Source: Gemmataceae bacterium
GTDB lineage: Bacteria > Planctomycetota > Planctomycetia > Gemmatales > Gemmataceae
Length of the DNA stretch: 35,001 nt
Direction of reading: 5' to 3'
Assembly (NCBI GenBank): GCA_025055795.1
Contig: JANWVV010000048.1
Location: 1 to 35,001 of the forward strand
The translations under genes were made by a program, and so were the position numbers. Positions within the stretch are counted from its first letter, which is position 1. Each line of letters begins with the position of its first letter. Below the pieces are notes generated by a model. That model did not search any database, had not been told where the DNA came from, and saw only the letters and a program-made list of their open reading frames with translations. Positions 1-8,520 of the stretch are shown here, piece by piece.

Positions 1-1435
1 TCGGGCCATAAGCAAACAAAATAATAACAGCACCCAAAAACAAATCGGAAACAAAAAAAAACCCCCCACCACCCAACAACAAAACAATCACCAACAACCA
101 CGTTAACACGTCACGGGCCTTCCGTCGCTCCTCCGCCCTTCGCAAGACTCCACGAAACGCCTCCAACGCCGCCTGACCGTTCGCATACCGCTCCCCCGCC
201 TCCCGACGCAAACACCGCTCCACAAAACCCCGCAACTCCTCCGGCAAACCCGCACGCTGTACATCCACAGGCCGCGTCAACACCTGCACAATCAAATCAG
301 CCATATTGTCCGCCCGATGCGGCGGCTCCCCCACAAACAACTCGTACACCACCACCCCCACACTGTACACGTCACTAGAAGGCCCCACACCCTTCAAACC
401 CCGCAACTGCTCCGGACTCATGTACGCCGGTGTCCCCACCATCGCCCCCGTCTGCGTCACACTCTTCCCCCGCCACTCCCCCCACGGCTTGACCAAACCA
501 AAATCGATCAGCTTCAAGCGAAACTGCTCGTCCACCATCACATTGGCCGGCTTGATGTCCCGATGCACCACCCCCGCCGCATGCAACGCCGCCACACCAC
601 TCAACAACTGCTCCACCACACCCTCCAACATCTGTTGCTGCTGCCGAAAGCCTGGCACCGTCATCAGCTCGGCCAACGTCGCCCCCCGCACATACTCCAT
701 CGCCAACCAGAAATGCTCCCCCACTATCCCCCCCTCATAGCACCGCACCAGATGCGGATGCTCCAGCCGACAGGCCACTTCCAACTCCCGGCGGAACCGC
801 TCCGCATCTACCAGTCGCCCTATCTTGACCGCCCGCAGCGTGCCGCTGGCCTGATGCCGAGCCAAATACACGCTGGCAAACCCGCCCCGAGCCAACCCCT
901 GCACAATCTCGTAACCGGGAATCGCGGGCAGACGCGACGGATCGACCGGAAAGCCGACCGGTGCCGGCTGCTGACAGCGACTGGTCCACAACAGCCGACC
1001 CACCGACTTTTGCACGGCGTCGAGGTGTTCAGTCGGCAGGGGGCGATCTGGCGGCAGATGGGCGGACAGGGAGCGGTGCAGGGCGGCGACCGGGTCGGCC
1101 TTGTGGGCGACCGCTTCGCGAGCGGCCCGCAGGCCCTGCACGATCTGTTGGGCGACGCGGCGGGCGTCGGAAGGGAGGGGACAGTTAGGCGGCAATTGCT
1201 CCTGCCACTTTTGCAGCAGTAGTTCGATGAGGTGGTTAATTTCCTCTGGGGTGACCTGGTCCAGTTCGGCGAGCAGGGCCAGGCGTTGGGGCAGTTCTAG
1301 GACCAGGAAGTAGCGATAGAGGCGGTGGGTGATGCGGATGAGGCGGTCGAGGGCGGAGGGCAGGAGCAGGTCAAGGGCGACTTCGACGCAGAAGGCGGCC
1401 AGGCGTCGCCATTTGCGGGGGATGTTGTGAAGCAT
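1..1435 (-). CDS. Serine/threonine protein kinase with C-terminal membrane helix (partial, 3' end outside window)
   Basis: The minus-strand frame opened by ATG at 1433-1435 stays open to the left edge, giving 478 visible residues with no stop. Residues about 1-170 form a helical N-terminal region with no motif I recognise. A Hanks-type kinase domain spans about 174-430: a glycine-rich loop (GLARGGFASVY, first glycine position relaxed to Ala), the VAIK-type lysine in AVKIG (K204), HRDIKPAN (D293), DFG (311-313) and GTPAYMSPEQ. A hydrophobic helix follows at about 445-477, so the kinase probably sits in the cytoplasm anchored at its C-terminal end, with any sensor part beyond the window. Planctomycetes carry many such kinases; the substrate is unknown. 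It has its own promoter at 1477-1505. Codon choice changes sharply inside the gene: the N-terminal third prefers C-ending codons and the rest G- or T-ending ones. Confidence 0.9.
   Translation of the reverse strand, partial: MLHNIPRKWRRLAAFCVEVALDLLLPSALDRLIRITHRLYRYFLVLELPQRLALLAELDQVTPEEINHLIELLLQKWQEQLPPNCPLPSDARRVAQQIVQGLRAAREAVAHKADPVAALHRSLSAHLPPDRPLPTEHLDAVQKSVGRLLWTSRCQQPAPVGFPVDPSRLPAIPGYEIVQGLARGGFASVYLARHQASGTLRAVKIGRLVDAERFRRELEVACRLEHPHLVRCYEGGIVGEHFWLAMEYVRGATLAELMTVPGFRQQQQMLEGVVEQLLSGVAALHAAGVVHRDIKPANVMVDEQFRLKLIDFGLVKPWGEWRGKSVTQTGAMVGTPAYMSPEQLRGLKGVGPSSDVYSVGVVVYELFVGEPPHRADNMADLIVQVLTRPVDVQRAGLPEELRGFVERCLRREAGERYANGQAALEAFRGVLRRAEERRKARDVLTWLLVIVLLLGGGGFFFVSDLFLGAVIILFAYGP
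53..67. repeat. A9-C6 double homopolymer inside the kinase membrane segment
   Basis: Nine A residues (53-61) are followed directly by six C residues (62-67). On the coding (minus) strand this reads G6T9 and encodes Gly-Gly-Phe-Phe-Phe at the middle of the predicted membrane helix. Such tracts are prone to replication or transcription slippage. Whether it varies cannot be seen from one sequence. Confidence 0.6.
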
Positions 1436-1476
1436 GGCGAGGTTCAGCTTTATAACAAAGGATCAATGCCGCTTCG

Positions 1477-1505
1477 ATTATACCTTGCCCAGCAGGATGT
1501 GACAA
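1477..1505 (-). promoter_or_regulatory. Sigma-70-type promoter of the kinase gene
   Basis: On the minus strand TTGTCA (1505-1500, 5 of 6 to TTGACA) is separated by exactly 17 bases from a perfect TATAAT (1482-1477). This predicts a transcript start near 1470, about 35 bases before the kinase ATG at 1435. It is the best promoter match I found in the window. Confidence 0.7.
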
Positions 1506-1524
1506 AGCTCCTCACACTCTCTTC

Positions 1525-1552
1525 TTAGAGTTACTGACTCTGAGAACTCTAA
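1525..1552. promoter_or_regulatory. Perfect palindrome upstream of the kinase promoter
   Basis: TTAGAGTT (1525-1532) and AACTCTAA (1545-1552) are perfect inverted repeats with a 12-base centre. The dyad centre lies about 69 bases upstream of the predicted kinase transcript start, a usual position for an activator site. There is no T tract, so a terminator is less likely. The remaining sequence between 1436 and 1735 shows no gene. Confidence 0.45.
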
Positions 1553-1735
1553 GGAACTGGTGCTTAGCAGTTGAATTGTGGACGGCTAAGAGTGTCGCAG
1601 ATGTGCACAAAGTGGCAGCAACGCCGCTTAAGTGGCTCGGGCCGGATTCGGTTTTTGTCGCTCTGGTCAGACAACTGGAGTGTTGCCGGGCGGCAGTTCG
1701 TTCGATGCTGGCTTGGAGAGGCGAATGGGGGACGA

Positions 1736-2287
1736 TCAGGGATTGTCGGCTAGGAGTTGTTCGATCTTTTTGTCCAGTTGCTCGTCGGTCAATTCCGGGC
1801 CGTCGGCGCTAGTCCAGATGCGTCGGCCTTGGCGATCAAACAACGCCAGATGGGGAATCAGGAAGCAATCACCGATCAACTTGACCAGGGCTTCCTCGTC
1901 CTTGTCGGGCTGGATGAGGATGAAGTTGGGGAAAGTGGCGCGTTTCTCCTGCAGAAACTTGAGGACCTTCTCCCGGCTGTATTGATCGGCAGCGCCCAGC
2001 TTGTCCATGCTCACGCTCATGCACACTAGGCCTCGGCTGGCATACTTCTGGTGCCGCTCGACCAGCTTGGGAAATTTCTTGACGCAGGGGGCGCACCAGG
2101 TGGCCCAGCAGTCGACCAGGATTACCTTCCCTTTGTGCTCCTTGATGGCTTTTTCCAGCTCGGCGACACGGACCTCGGCCACCGTGATTTTGCTAGCCTC
2201 TTCCGGTGCCAGCCCATGGGCGCACCCAGCCAACGCTGCCACAATCAGCAGCCCCAGACCCGCTGCACGATGCGTTACCGTTAACAT
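1736..2287 (-). CDS. TlpA/thioredoxin-like lipoprotein
   Basis: The 183-residue protein starts with a lipoprotein signal: a hydrophobic stretch at 8-18 and the lipobox LAGC with acylated C22. The thioredoxin fold follows, with the redox motif W64-C65-A-P-C68 in a CWATWCAPC context. It is therefore probably a membrane-anchored thiol-disulfide oxidoreductase facing the periplasm, of the TlpA/ResA/DsbE type used in disulfide reduction or cytochrome c maturation. No cytochrome maturation genes are nearby, so the partner is unknown. The ATG at 2287 is preceded by AAGGAG (2298-2293) with 5-base spacing, which supports this start. It stands alone between the kinase and lepA. Confidence 0.87.
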   Translation of the reverse strand: MLTVTHRAAGLGLLIVAALAGCAHGLAPEEASKITVAEVRVAELEKAIKEHKGKVILVDCWATWCAPCVKKFPKLVERHQKYASRGLVCMSVSMDKLGAADQYSREKVLKFLQEKRATFPNFILIQPDKDEEALVKLIGDCFLIPHLALFDRQGRRIWTSADGPELTDEQLDKKIEQLLADNP

Positions 2288-2923
2288 GGTGACTCCTTAT
2301 GTATGGTTGACACTCCCCAGAACAATTGGGGCCCGCTCTGGAACACCAGGCCATTCAAACAAAGCACGCACTAACGGATAGATAGCCAGGGTCTCCCCAC
2401 GGTTACGGCAAACGGATTATCTTTGAACAATCGAGCTAGTTTCATGCCGCCTTACTTTCCGCCATTCCTGTTGTCAGGGTCAGATACGACTCTATTGTAC
2501 GCGTTGCCTACTGTTATGGACGGATCGACGACCACATCCATTCAAAACTCGATTAACGTCAGCGAATTGGTCGGGATATTGTTTTTTTGTGCTGGTTGAA
2601 GAGAGACGCTATAGCAAAATGCCTTGGGGATCATATGGTTGTCTATACTTCTTAGGTTTCCTGGTCATCTGTGTCGTTTCTGTTGTATGAAAAATCGGTT
2701 TGTTTCTGGAAGGGAGGTGTGCAGACTGCCTATGCACAACGGCAAAGGACCGATAAGATGGTTAAGCCGGTCCCTGTGGGGGCCAACCAGTTGGTCCGCC
2801 AGGAGGTTTCGCCGCCTTTGGAGGCACGTCCCGTTTTTGGGACTAGAGGTCACTGCCGAACCGACGGTTTGCCCCTGCTGAGGAGGGAGTTTGCCTGGTT
2901 TCATGCAAGGTGACTCAGGAAAC
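2288..2923 (+). other. Long non-coding leader region upstream of lepA
   Basis: About 636 bases hold no convincing gene; the short ORFs on both strands lack homology signals and good starts. A possible plus-strand promoter is TTGTCA (2471-2476), 16 bases, TATTGT (2493-2498), which would give a leader of about 420 bases. A weaker pair is TTGTGC (2587-2592), 17 bases, TATAGC (2610-2615). A small hairpin GTCCC-N6-GGGAC lies near 2828-2843, and a strong AGGAGGGAG at 2881-2889 lies 34 bases before the chosen lepA start. No known riboswitch is recognisable. Confidence 0.4.
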
Positions 2924-4726
2924 ATGCCCACACCGACAAGCCAGATTCGGAATTTTTGTATCATTGCGCACATTGATCATGGCAAATCGACCCTCGCCGA
3001 TCAGTTTCTCTTGAAAACGGGCACCCTTAGCGAACGGGAGATGCGGGAACAGGCCCTGGACAGCATGGACCTGGAACGCGAGCGGGGCATAACTATCCGC
3101 ATGCATCCGGTTACCTTGTACTACACTCACGGAGGTAACGAGTATGAATTGAATTTGATCGATACGCCCGGACACGTCGATTTCCACTACGAGGTGTCCC
3201 GCAGTCTGGCGGCATGCGAAGGGGCCATCCTGCTGGTCGACGCCTTTCAGGGGGTGCAGGCACAAACGGTGGCCAACGCCTTCCTGGCTATGGAAGCCAA
3301 TTTGAAGATTATTCCTGTGCTCAACAAGATCGATTTGCCCCAGGCCCGTCCGGAACACGTCATTGCCGAGATGGAGCAAGCCTTGATGATCGACCCCAAC
3401 GAGGTGCTGCGGGTCAGTGCCCGCACCGGGCAAGGAATCGACGAACTGATGGCCGCCGTCATCGAGCGGATCCCCGCACCCAGGGGTCTGCCGACCGATC
3501 CCCTCAAGGCTCTGGTCTATAACTCGCATTTCGACACCTACAAAGGGGTGGTGGTCTATGTCCGGATCATGGACGGTCAGTTGAAGGTGGGTCAAAAAGT
3601 TCGTTTCATGCGTACCGGCCGGGAATTTGTGGTCACGGAAGTGGGACGTTTCCGTCCAGGCATGACCCGCTGCGACGAATTAAGTGCCGGCGAAGTGGGG
3701 TACTTCACCGCCAACATTAAAACTCTGGAATACGTCAATATCGGGGACACGGTCACCGATGCGTTGCGTCCTACGGCCGAGCCGCTGCCGGGTTACAAAG
3801 AGCCCAAACCAATGGTCTTTTCCGGATTGTACCCGGTCAACAACGACGACTTCGAAGATTTACGGGAAGCCTTGGCCAAACTGAAGCTCAACGACAGCAG
3901 TTTTACTTACCAGCCGGAGGTATCGGACGGCTTAGGCTTTGGCTTCCGTTGTGGCTTCCTGGGCATGTTGCATCGGGAGATCATCCAGCAGCGGTTGGAA
4001 CGGGAATGTGACATCGAACTGGTCCAGACAGCTCCGAACGTGACCTACGAAATCCTCAAGCGGGATGGCAGTGTGATCACCGTGCATGGCCCCCAGGACG
4101 TTCCCGATGCTGGCCAGATCCAGGAATTCCGGGAGCCGATGGTCCGCGTCAGTTTTCTACTGCCTGCGGAGAACATCGGGGCCATCATGCAACTGTGTAC
4201 GGACCGCCGTGGTACCTTTGTCCGGACCGAGTACCTCAGTCCCAAACGGGTCATGCTGGTCTACGAAATGCCGTTGGCTGAGGTCATCTACGACCTGTAC
4301 GACAAGCTCAAATCGATCACCCACGGTTACGGAACGATGGATTACGAGTTTATCGGCTTCCGGGCCGCAGATCTGGTCAAACTCGACATTCTGGTACACG
4401 GTAACCGGGTCGACGCATTATCGGTCATCTGCCACCGCTCTCAGGCGGAACGGCGGGGTCGGGCGATCCTCAAAAAGCTACGCCAGGAGATCGATCGCCA
4501 CTTGTTCGAGGTGGCCCTGCAGGCCGCCATCGGTTCGCGGATTATTGCCCGGGAAAACATCGCCCCGTTACGCAAAAACGTTACGGCCAAATGCTATGGC
4601 GGCGACGTGACGCGTAAACGCAAGCTGCTGGCCCGTCAGGCGGAAGGGAAAAAACGCATGAAGCAGATCGGCAAGGTGGAGGTGCCCCAGGAAGCATTCC
4701 TGGCGGTTCTGGAACAGGAAGAATGA
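2924..4726 (+). CDS. lepA: Elongation factor 4 (back-translocating GTPase LepA)
   Basis: This 600-residue protein matches the usual LepA length of about 600. It contains the translation-factor GTPase motifs AHIDHGKST (15-23), RGITI, DTPGH (80-84) and NKID (134-137), followed by the domain II barrel, EF-G-like domains and the LepA-specific lysine/arginine-rich C-terminus (YGGDVTRKRKLL and KKRMKQIG). EF4 binds ribosomes and remodels stalled or mistranslocated complexes. I chose ATG 2924 because it places MPTPTSQIRNF in line with the family N-terminus. In-frame alternatives are TTG 2891 and ATG 2903, and the strong AGGAGGGAG at 2881-2889 would fit 2903 better. A signal peptidase gene follows, as in the E. 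coli lepA-lepB operon. Confidence 0.97.
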   Translation: MPTPTSQIRNFCIIAHIDHGKSTLADQFLLKTGTLSEREMREQALDSMDLERERGITIRMHPVTLYYTHGGNEYELNLIDTPGHVDFHYEVSRSLAACEGAILLVDAFQGVQAQTVANAFLAMEANLKIIPVLNKIDLPQARPEHVIAEMEQALMIDPNEVLRVSARTGQGIDELMAAVIERIPAPRGLPTDPLKALVYNSHFDTYKGVVVYVRIMDGQLKVGQKVRFMRTGREFVVTEVGRFRPGMTRCDELSAGEVGYFTANIKTLEYVNIGDTVTDALRPTAEPLPGYKEPKPMVFSGLYPVNNDDFEDLREALAKLKLNDSSFTYQPEVSDGLGFGFRCGFLGMLHREIIQQRLERECDIELVQTAPNVTYEILKRDGSVITVHGPQDVPDAGQIQEFREPMVRVSFLLPAENIGAIMQLCTDRRGTFVRTEYLSPKRVMLVYEMPLAEVIYDLYDKLKSITHGYGTMDYEFIGFRAADLVKLDILVHGNRVDALSVICHRSQAERRGRAILKKLRQEIDRHLFEVALQAAIGSRIIARENIAPLRKNVTAKCYGGDVTRKRKLLARQAEGKKRMKQIGKVEVPQEAFLAVLEQEE

Positions 4727-4846
4727 CCCAAACTTGCCCCAGGGTGGCTGGTGGTCAGCAGGCGGTCGCGATTATTCCTTGACCGACCCGTCGGAGCAAC
4801 CGTCAGTCAGGCGTGTGATTGCCCGGCAGCGGAGGCAGAGCAGGTG

Positions 4847-6277
4847 ATGAGCTTACGGCACTGGGTGCAGGCATGTGTAGGGCTGGTCTGCCTGCTGCTG
4901 GTGCTACGGGTGTGTTTTGTAGCGGCCTACGTGGTGCCGACCGGTAGCATGGCGCCCACCTTGCGAGGTTGGCACCGGGTGAGCCCCTGTCCGCGTTGTA
5001 GCTATGAAGTAGCCGTGGGGTGGCAGCCGGTGTCCAGCCGGGAGGATCGCCCAGGACGGGGCCGCTGCCCTAATTGTGGTCAGGAATTTTCCCTGGCCAG
5101 TGCTCCGCTGATCGGGGGTGACCGACTGCTGGTAGATCAGAACGTCTTTGCTTGGCGCTCGCCCCGCCGTTGGGAAATGGCCGTTTTCGTCGCGCCAGAG
5201 GCCCTGGATTCCAGTCACACCCTGTACGTCAAGCGTGTGGTAGGACTACCTGGCGAAGCGATCCGCCTGTGGGAGGGCGATGTTTACGCCAATGGAGAGT
5301 TATGCCGCAAAGACTGGACGCAGGTAGAGCAACTGTGGCAGCTGGTGCTGGATATGGACTATCCCCCTCGTCCCCAGGGATGGTCCGTGCGATGGCTGGT
5401 TGACCCCCCTGACGACCCCCGCCTGCCCCGTCCGCCGCTGGATTCGTCCCCTGCCATCGCTCCAGCGGAGATGGTCCAGGGGAGCCAACTTTATCTGTCG
5501 GCCAGTCAGTCTCCCCAGGATCAGCGAGGGTTGACGTACCGGCAGTGGGACTATGATGAGCAGCGGGAAGTACCGCTGCGGGCCGAGAATGCTTACAACG
5601 GTGCGGTGCGGGGACGGGCCTTCCTGCCCCCGGTGCATGACTTTGCTATGGAGTGCACCGTTGAGGTGTTGCAAACCTGGCCCAGCGGTGAGCTGGCCGT
5701 TCGTTTGTATGACGGGGCCGATACCATCGAGGCCATCGTTCCGTTAGGCGGAGATACCCGCCGCCGCTGCCACCTGCTTGCCGAAACACATTGTCAGGCC
5801 GTGACCACGATGCTTCACCCCTGGGTACCCGGTGGCCGCTACCGGTTGGGTGTGTCCTTCTGTGACCGCCGAGCCATCGTGGTGGTAGATGGACACACCT
5901 TGCTGACGCAGGACCTGCCGCCGCCGCGACAGCCGCGAGCAGCGGTCAGCCGACCGCTGCAGCTGAGGGTCCGGGGAGCCAGCGTTCGGATCCACCATTT
6001 ACGGCTGTTTAACGATGTTTATTACACCGGCGATGGACAGCACGCTACCGACCAGGCCGTTTGGCTAGGTGCAGATGAATATTTCGTACTCGGTGACAAC
6101 AGTGGTAACTCGACGGACAGCCGGCATTGGTCTTATCCGGGTGTACCCCGCTCGGCATTCATCGGCAAGCCGTTTGTGATTCATCAGCCACTTCGGCCCG
6201 CCGTTTTATTTTGGGACGGGGACCGCCCCCGCGTCGTTCAACGGTTGGACTGGTCCCGTGTGCGCTGGTTGCGTTAG
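4847..6277 (+). CDS. lepB: Signal peptidase I with zinc-ribbon-like and beta-rich inserts (copy 1)
   Basis: The protein has 476 residues, clearly longer than common type I signal peptidases. A single N-terminal membrane helix (about 7-29) leads into VVPTGSMAPTL with catalytic S34; the general base is K129 in YVKRVVGLPGE; box E is GDNSGNSTDSR near the C-terminus. Just after the serine box lies a CPRC...CPNC insert (C48, C51, C74, C77) that resembles a zinc ribbon. Between the lysine box and box E lie about 250 extra residues, the second half rich in beta strands (VVVDGHTLL type) and reminiscent of a LamG/concanavalin-like sandwich. The enzyme removes signal peptides at the outer face of the cytoplasmic membrane. 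ATG 4847 is preceded by GGAGG (4831-4835); the longer GTG start at 4751 adds 32 residues without a clear role. It lies 120 bases after lepA. Confidence 0.92.
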   Translation: MSLRHWVQACVGLVCLLLVLRVCFVAAYVVPTGSMAPTLRGWHRVSPCPRCSYEVAVGWQPVSSREDRPGRGRCPNCGQEFSLASAPLIGGDRLLVDQNVFAWRSPRRWEMAVFVAPEALDSSHTLYVKRVVGLPGEAIRLWEGDVYANGELCRKDWTQVEQLWQLVLDMDYPPRPQGWSVRWLVDPPDDPRLPRPPLDSSPAIAPAEMVQGSQLYLSASQSPQDQRGLTYRQWDYDEQREVPLRAENAYNGAVRGRAFLPPVHDFAMECTVEVLQTWPSGELAVRLYDGADTIEAIVPLGGDTRRRCHLLAETHCQAVTTMLHPWVPGGRYRLGVSFCDRRAIVVVDGHTLLTQDLPPPRQPRAAVSRPLQLRVRGASVRIHHLRLFNDVYYTGDGQHATDQAVWLGADEYFVLGDNSGNSTDSRHWSYPGVPRSAFIGKPFVIHQPLRPAVLFWDGDRPRVVQRLDWSRVRWLR

Positions 6278-6642
6278 GCTACCTGTCCTTGGGCGACCCA
6301 GTTCCATGCACGCCTACGGCTTGATCGTCCAACGAGTTTCCCATGGTTCCCGGGCAATCCCAGGTGGCCCGAAGATGGTACCAGCCCAAAGAGGTCCGGT
6401 TTTCGCGAGGTCTCAAGGGTCACCCGGCAGCGTGGTGGTCGGTCCGTACGGGGAGCCGCCCTGCGTCGGATGGGCGAATGCGTTGCCATAGTTCCAACGA
6501 GGGCCAGCGAAGCTACAAGTTTGGCACGTTGGTGCGTCATGTTTTTTGGCCGCAGACGTTGGCGAGGGCAACGAATAATAGAACAATCCGCAGACACACC
6601 GGCTCCGGCCGGCCCCTTGATTAATGACCGATGGGAGGAATC
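6278..6642 (+). other. Spacer between the two signal peptidase genes
   Basis: No credible gene is seen in these roughly 365 bases; short ORFs here are unsupported and the long minus-strand ORF is antisense to the next gene. No strong terminator or promoter is visible. The last bases carry GGGAGGA (6633-6639), the ribosome site of the next gene. Confidence 0.4.
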
Positions 6643-8520
6643 ATGGCCGACGGCGTACCTGTTCCACCTCTGAGTCCCACTGTGTCGCAGGCGTTGCCTT
6701 CTACCGCGGACGCTACAGTAATCCCTACGGCGTCGCCGCGCGGCACGTCCGATACCCCTGTTCCCTCGGCAGCCACAGCACCGCCCCGCCAGCATCTCCG
6801 CGAAAGCGTCGAAACTATTGTTTTCGTCGTGGTCTTGGTTCTGTTGCTCAAACTGTTCGTGACGGAGGCCTTTGTCATTCCGACCGGCTCGATGGCCGAG
6901 ACCCTCTACGGCTACCAGAAGATTATTGCCTGTCCGATGTGTGGCTTCCACTTCCCGGTGAATGCCCATGATGAAGCCGAGGGCAATCCCCTGACGCGTC
7001 GGCCCTCCCCTCTGGTTGGGTTCTGTTGTCCCAATTGTCGCTACCAAGGGCACATCGAGGAGGTGCAGCCGACACCTTCTCTCAATTCAGGTGATCGGGT
7101 GCTGGTGCTTAAACCGCTGTATCATTTCCGCCCTCCCCAGCGGGGGGAAGTAGTGGTTTTTCGTTTCCCAGAAAAGCCCCAGGATAACTACACGGCCCAA
7201 AACTACATCAAACGGGCCATGGGGTTCGGGGGCGAAACCATTGCCATTTTTCGGGGTGATCTTTACGTAACGACAGCGTTGGACTACCCAGCCGACGAGC
7301 TGGATGCATTCGGACAGCCCTTGTATCCGCGTCCGCTGGACCCGACCGATCTGTGGCAGCCCCGCTACATGTACTCGAACGTCTACAACGACAATCCGCG
7401 GGCGTTGAACCTGTTCGAGGCGTCACGTCGGGCCCATTTCCGCCCCCAGAGCGGTGGCTTTACCATTGTCCGTAAGGACGAAGCCCAGTTGCTAGCCGAC
7501 CGACGCATCGTCTTCCACAACGATTACCAGCCCGGCGAGCTGATTCGTCAGGCTCGGGCCCTGGGGCTGCGCGACGCCCAGGGCCAGGAACTGATCTGGT
7601 GGACCCGCTGGTATGTCGGCCGCGATGGCGATGGAGCCTGGACGATGAATGATCCGGCCCGCCCCACCGTCTTCACCCACGAGCACCCCGAGCAGCACTG
7701 GATTCATTACCGGCATCTGGCCCAAGCGTGGAAGCGTCGCGGACCGGATGCTCATGACCCCACCCCGCCCACGGACATCGCCCAGCTGGCGCAACAAAAG
7801 CCGGTTCCCGTTGACAACTTCCTCGGCTACAACGCAGGGCGGGACGCCGACAACATCCGGGCCCTGCGGGATACATCCCAGGATCGTCTCTGGGTTGGTG
7901 ATCTGATCCTGGAAGCAGACGTGCACTTCGGACATGCCGAGACCGAAGTCACTTTCGAGTTGTCCCGCGGAGTCAATCGGTTCCAGGCTGTATTCACCCC
8001 GGGCCGCGTTACCCTTCGTCGACTGGGCAAAGGGGCGGAGGAATTCGGTACTCCCAGCCGACCCTGCCAGATTCAGACTGGTCAGCGGCACCAGCTCCGC
8101 TTTGCCAACGTCGACGCCCGCCTGTGGGTTTGGATCGATGGTCGGCGGGTCGATTTCGGCCCCGAGGCCGATTATTCCCCCATCGAGCCCGGACCCGAGG
8201 ATCAGGCCGATCCGGAAGGATGGGTCTATGCCAACGACGTGGAACGGCCCGCCAGTATTGCCGCTAAGGGAAAAGCCACCATCCGACACATTGTTTTGTA
8301 CCGCGACATCTACTACACCAGCGCCCGCCTCCCGGCAGACTTCAGCAAACCCGATGTCTACTATGTGCAACCCGGACACTATCTCTGCCTGGGCGACAAC
8401 AGCGCCCAAAGCTCCGACAGCCGTAAATGGGGACTAGTTCCGGACCGCTTACTTCTGGGCAAGGCTGTTTTCGTTTTCTGGCCCCCTTACCCCCAAATGC
8501 GCATCGGATTAATCAAATAA
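6643..8520 (+). CDS. lepB: Signal peptidase I with zinc-ribbon-like and beta-rich inserts (copy 2)
   Basis: This 625-residue paralogue of the preceding gene has a Pro/Ser/Ala-rich N-terminal tail of about 50 residues, a membrane helix (about 58-76), IPTGSMAETL with catalytic S83, and K190 in YIKRAMGFGGE, where the usual VVGLPG is altered to AMGFGG. Box E is GDNSAQSSDSR. A CPMC...CPNC insert (C97, C100, C129, C132) sits right after the serine box, as in copy 1. An insert of about 350 residues between the lysine box and box E contains a beta-rich part with LWVWIDGRRVDF, as found in LamG-like or DUF1080-like sandwiches. Both catalytic residues are present, so it should be active; the two copies may divide substrates. 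ATG 6643 has GGAGGA four bases upstream; ATG 6631 would overlap that site. Confidence 0.9.
   Translation: MADGVPVPPLSPTVSQALPSTADATVIPTASPRGTSDTPVPSAATAPPRQHLRESVETIVFVVVLVLLLKLFVTEAFVIPTGSMAETLYGYQKIIACPMCGFHFPVNAHDEAEGNPLTRRPSPLVGFCCPNCRYQGHIEEVQPTPSLNSGDRVLVLKPLYHFRPPQRGEVVVFRFPEKPQDNYTAQNYIKRAMGFGGETIAIFRGDLYVTTALDYPADELDAFGQPLYPRPLDPTDLWQPRYMYSNVYNDNPRALNLFEASRRAHFRPQSGGFTIVRKDEAQLLADRRIVFHNDYQPGELIRQARALGLRDAQGQELIWWTRWYVGRDGDGAWTMNDPARPTVFTHEHPEQHWIHYRHLAQAWKRRGPDAHDPTPPTDIAQLAQQKPVPVDNFLGYNAGRDADNIRALRDTSQDRLWVGDLILEADVHFGHAETEVTFELSRGVNRFQAVFTPGRVTLRRLGKGAEEFGTPSRPCQIQTGQRHQLRFANVDARLWVWIDGRRVDFGPEADYSPIEPGPEDQADPEGWVYANDVERPASIAAKGKATIRHIVLYRDIYYTSARLPADFSKPDVYYVQPGHYLCLGDNSAQSSDSRKWGLVPDRLLLGKAVFVFWPPYPQMRIGLIK

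Noticed and set aside
317..1222. 301-codon plus-strand ORF rich in His, Pro, Gln and Arg
   Set aside because: It is antisense to the kinase and results from the C-rich plus strand; its composition is not protein-like.
1525..1552. Rho-independent terminator at the palindrome
   Set aside because: The stem is AT-rich and no T tract follows on either strand.
2665..2973. Minus-strand 102-codon ORF in the lepA leader
   Set aside because: It overlaps the lepA start, has no ribosome site, and its product shows no family pattern.
6274..7053. 259-codon minus-strand ORF
   Set aside because: It is antisense to the second signal peptidase, with a low-complexity Arg/Gly-rich product.
7492..8409. 305-codon minus-strand ORF
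   Set aside because: It mirrors the signal peptidase insert in the antisense frame; no ribosome site or family signature.
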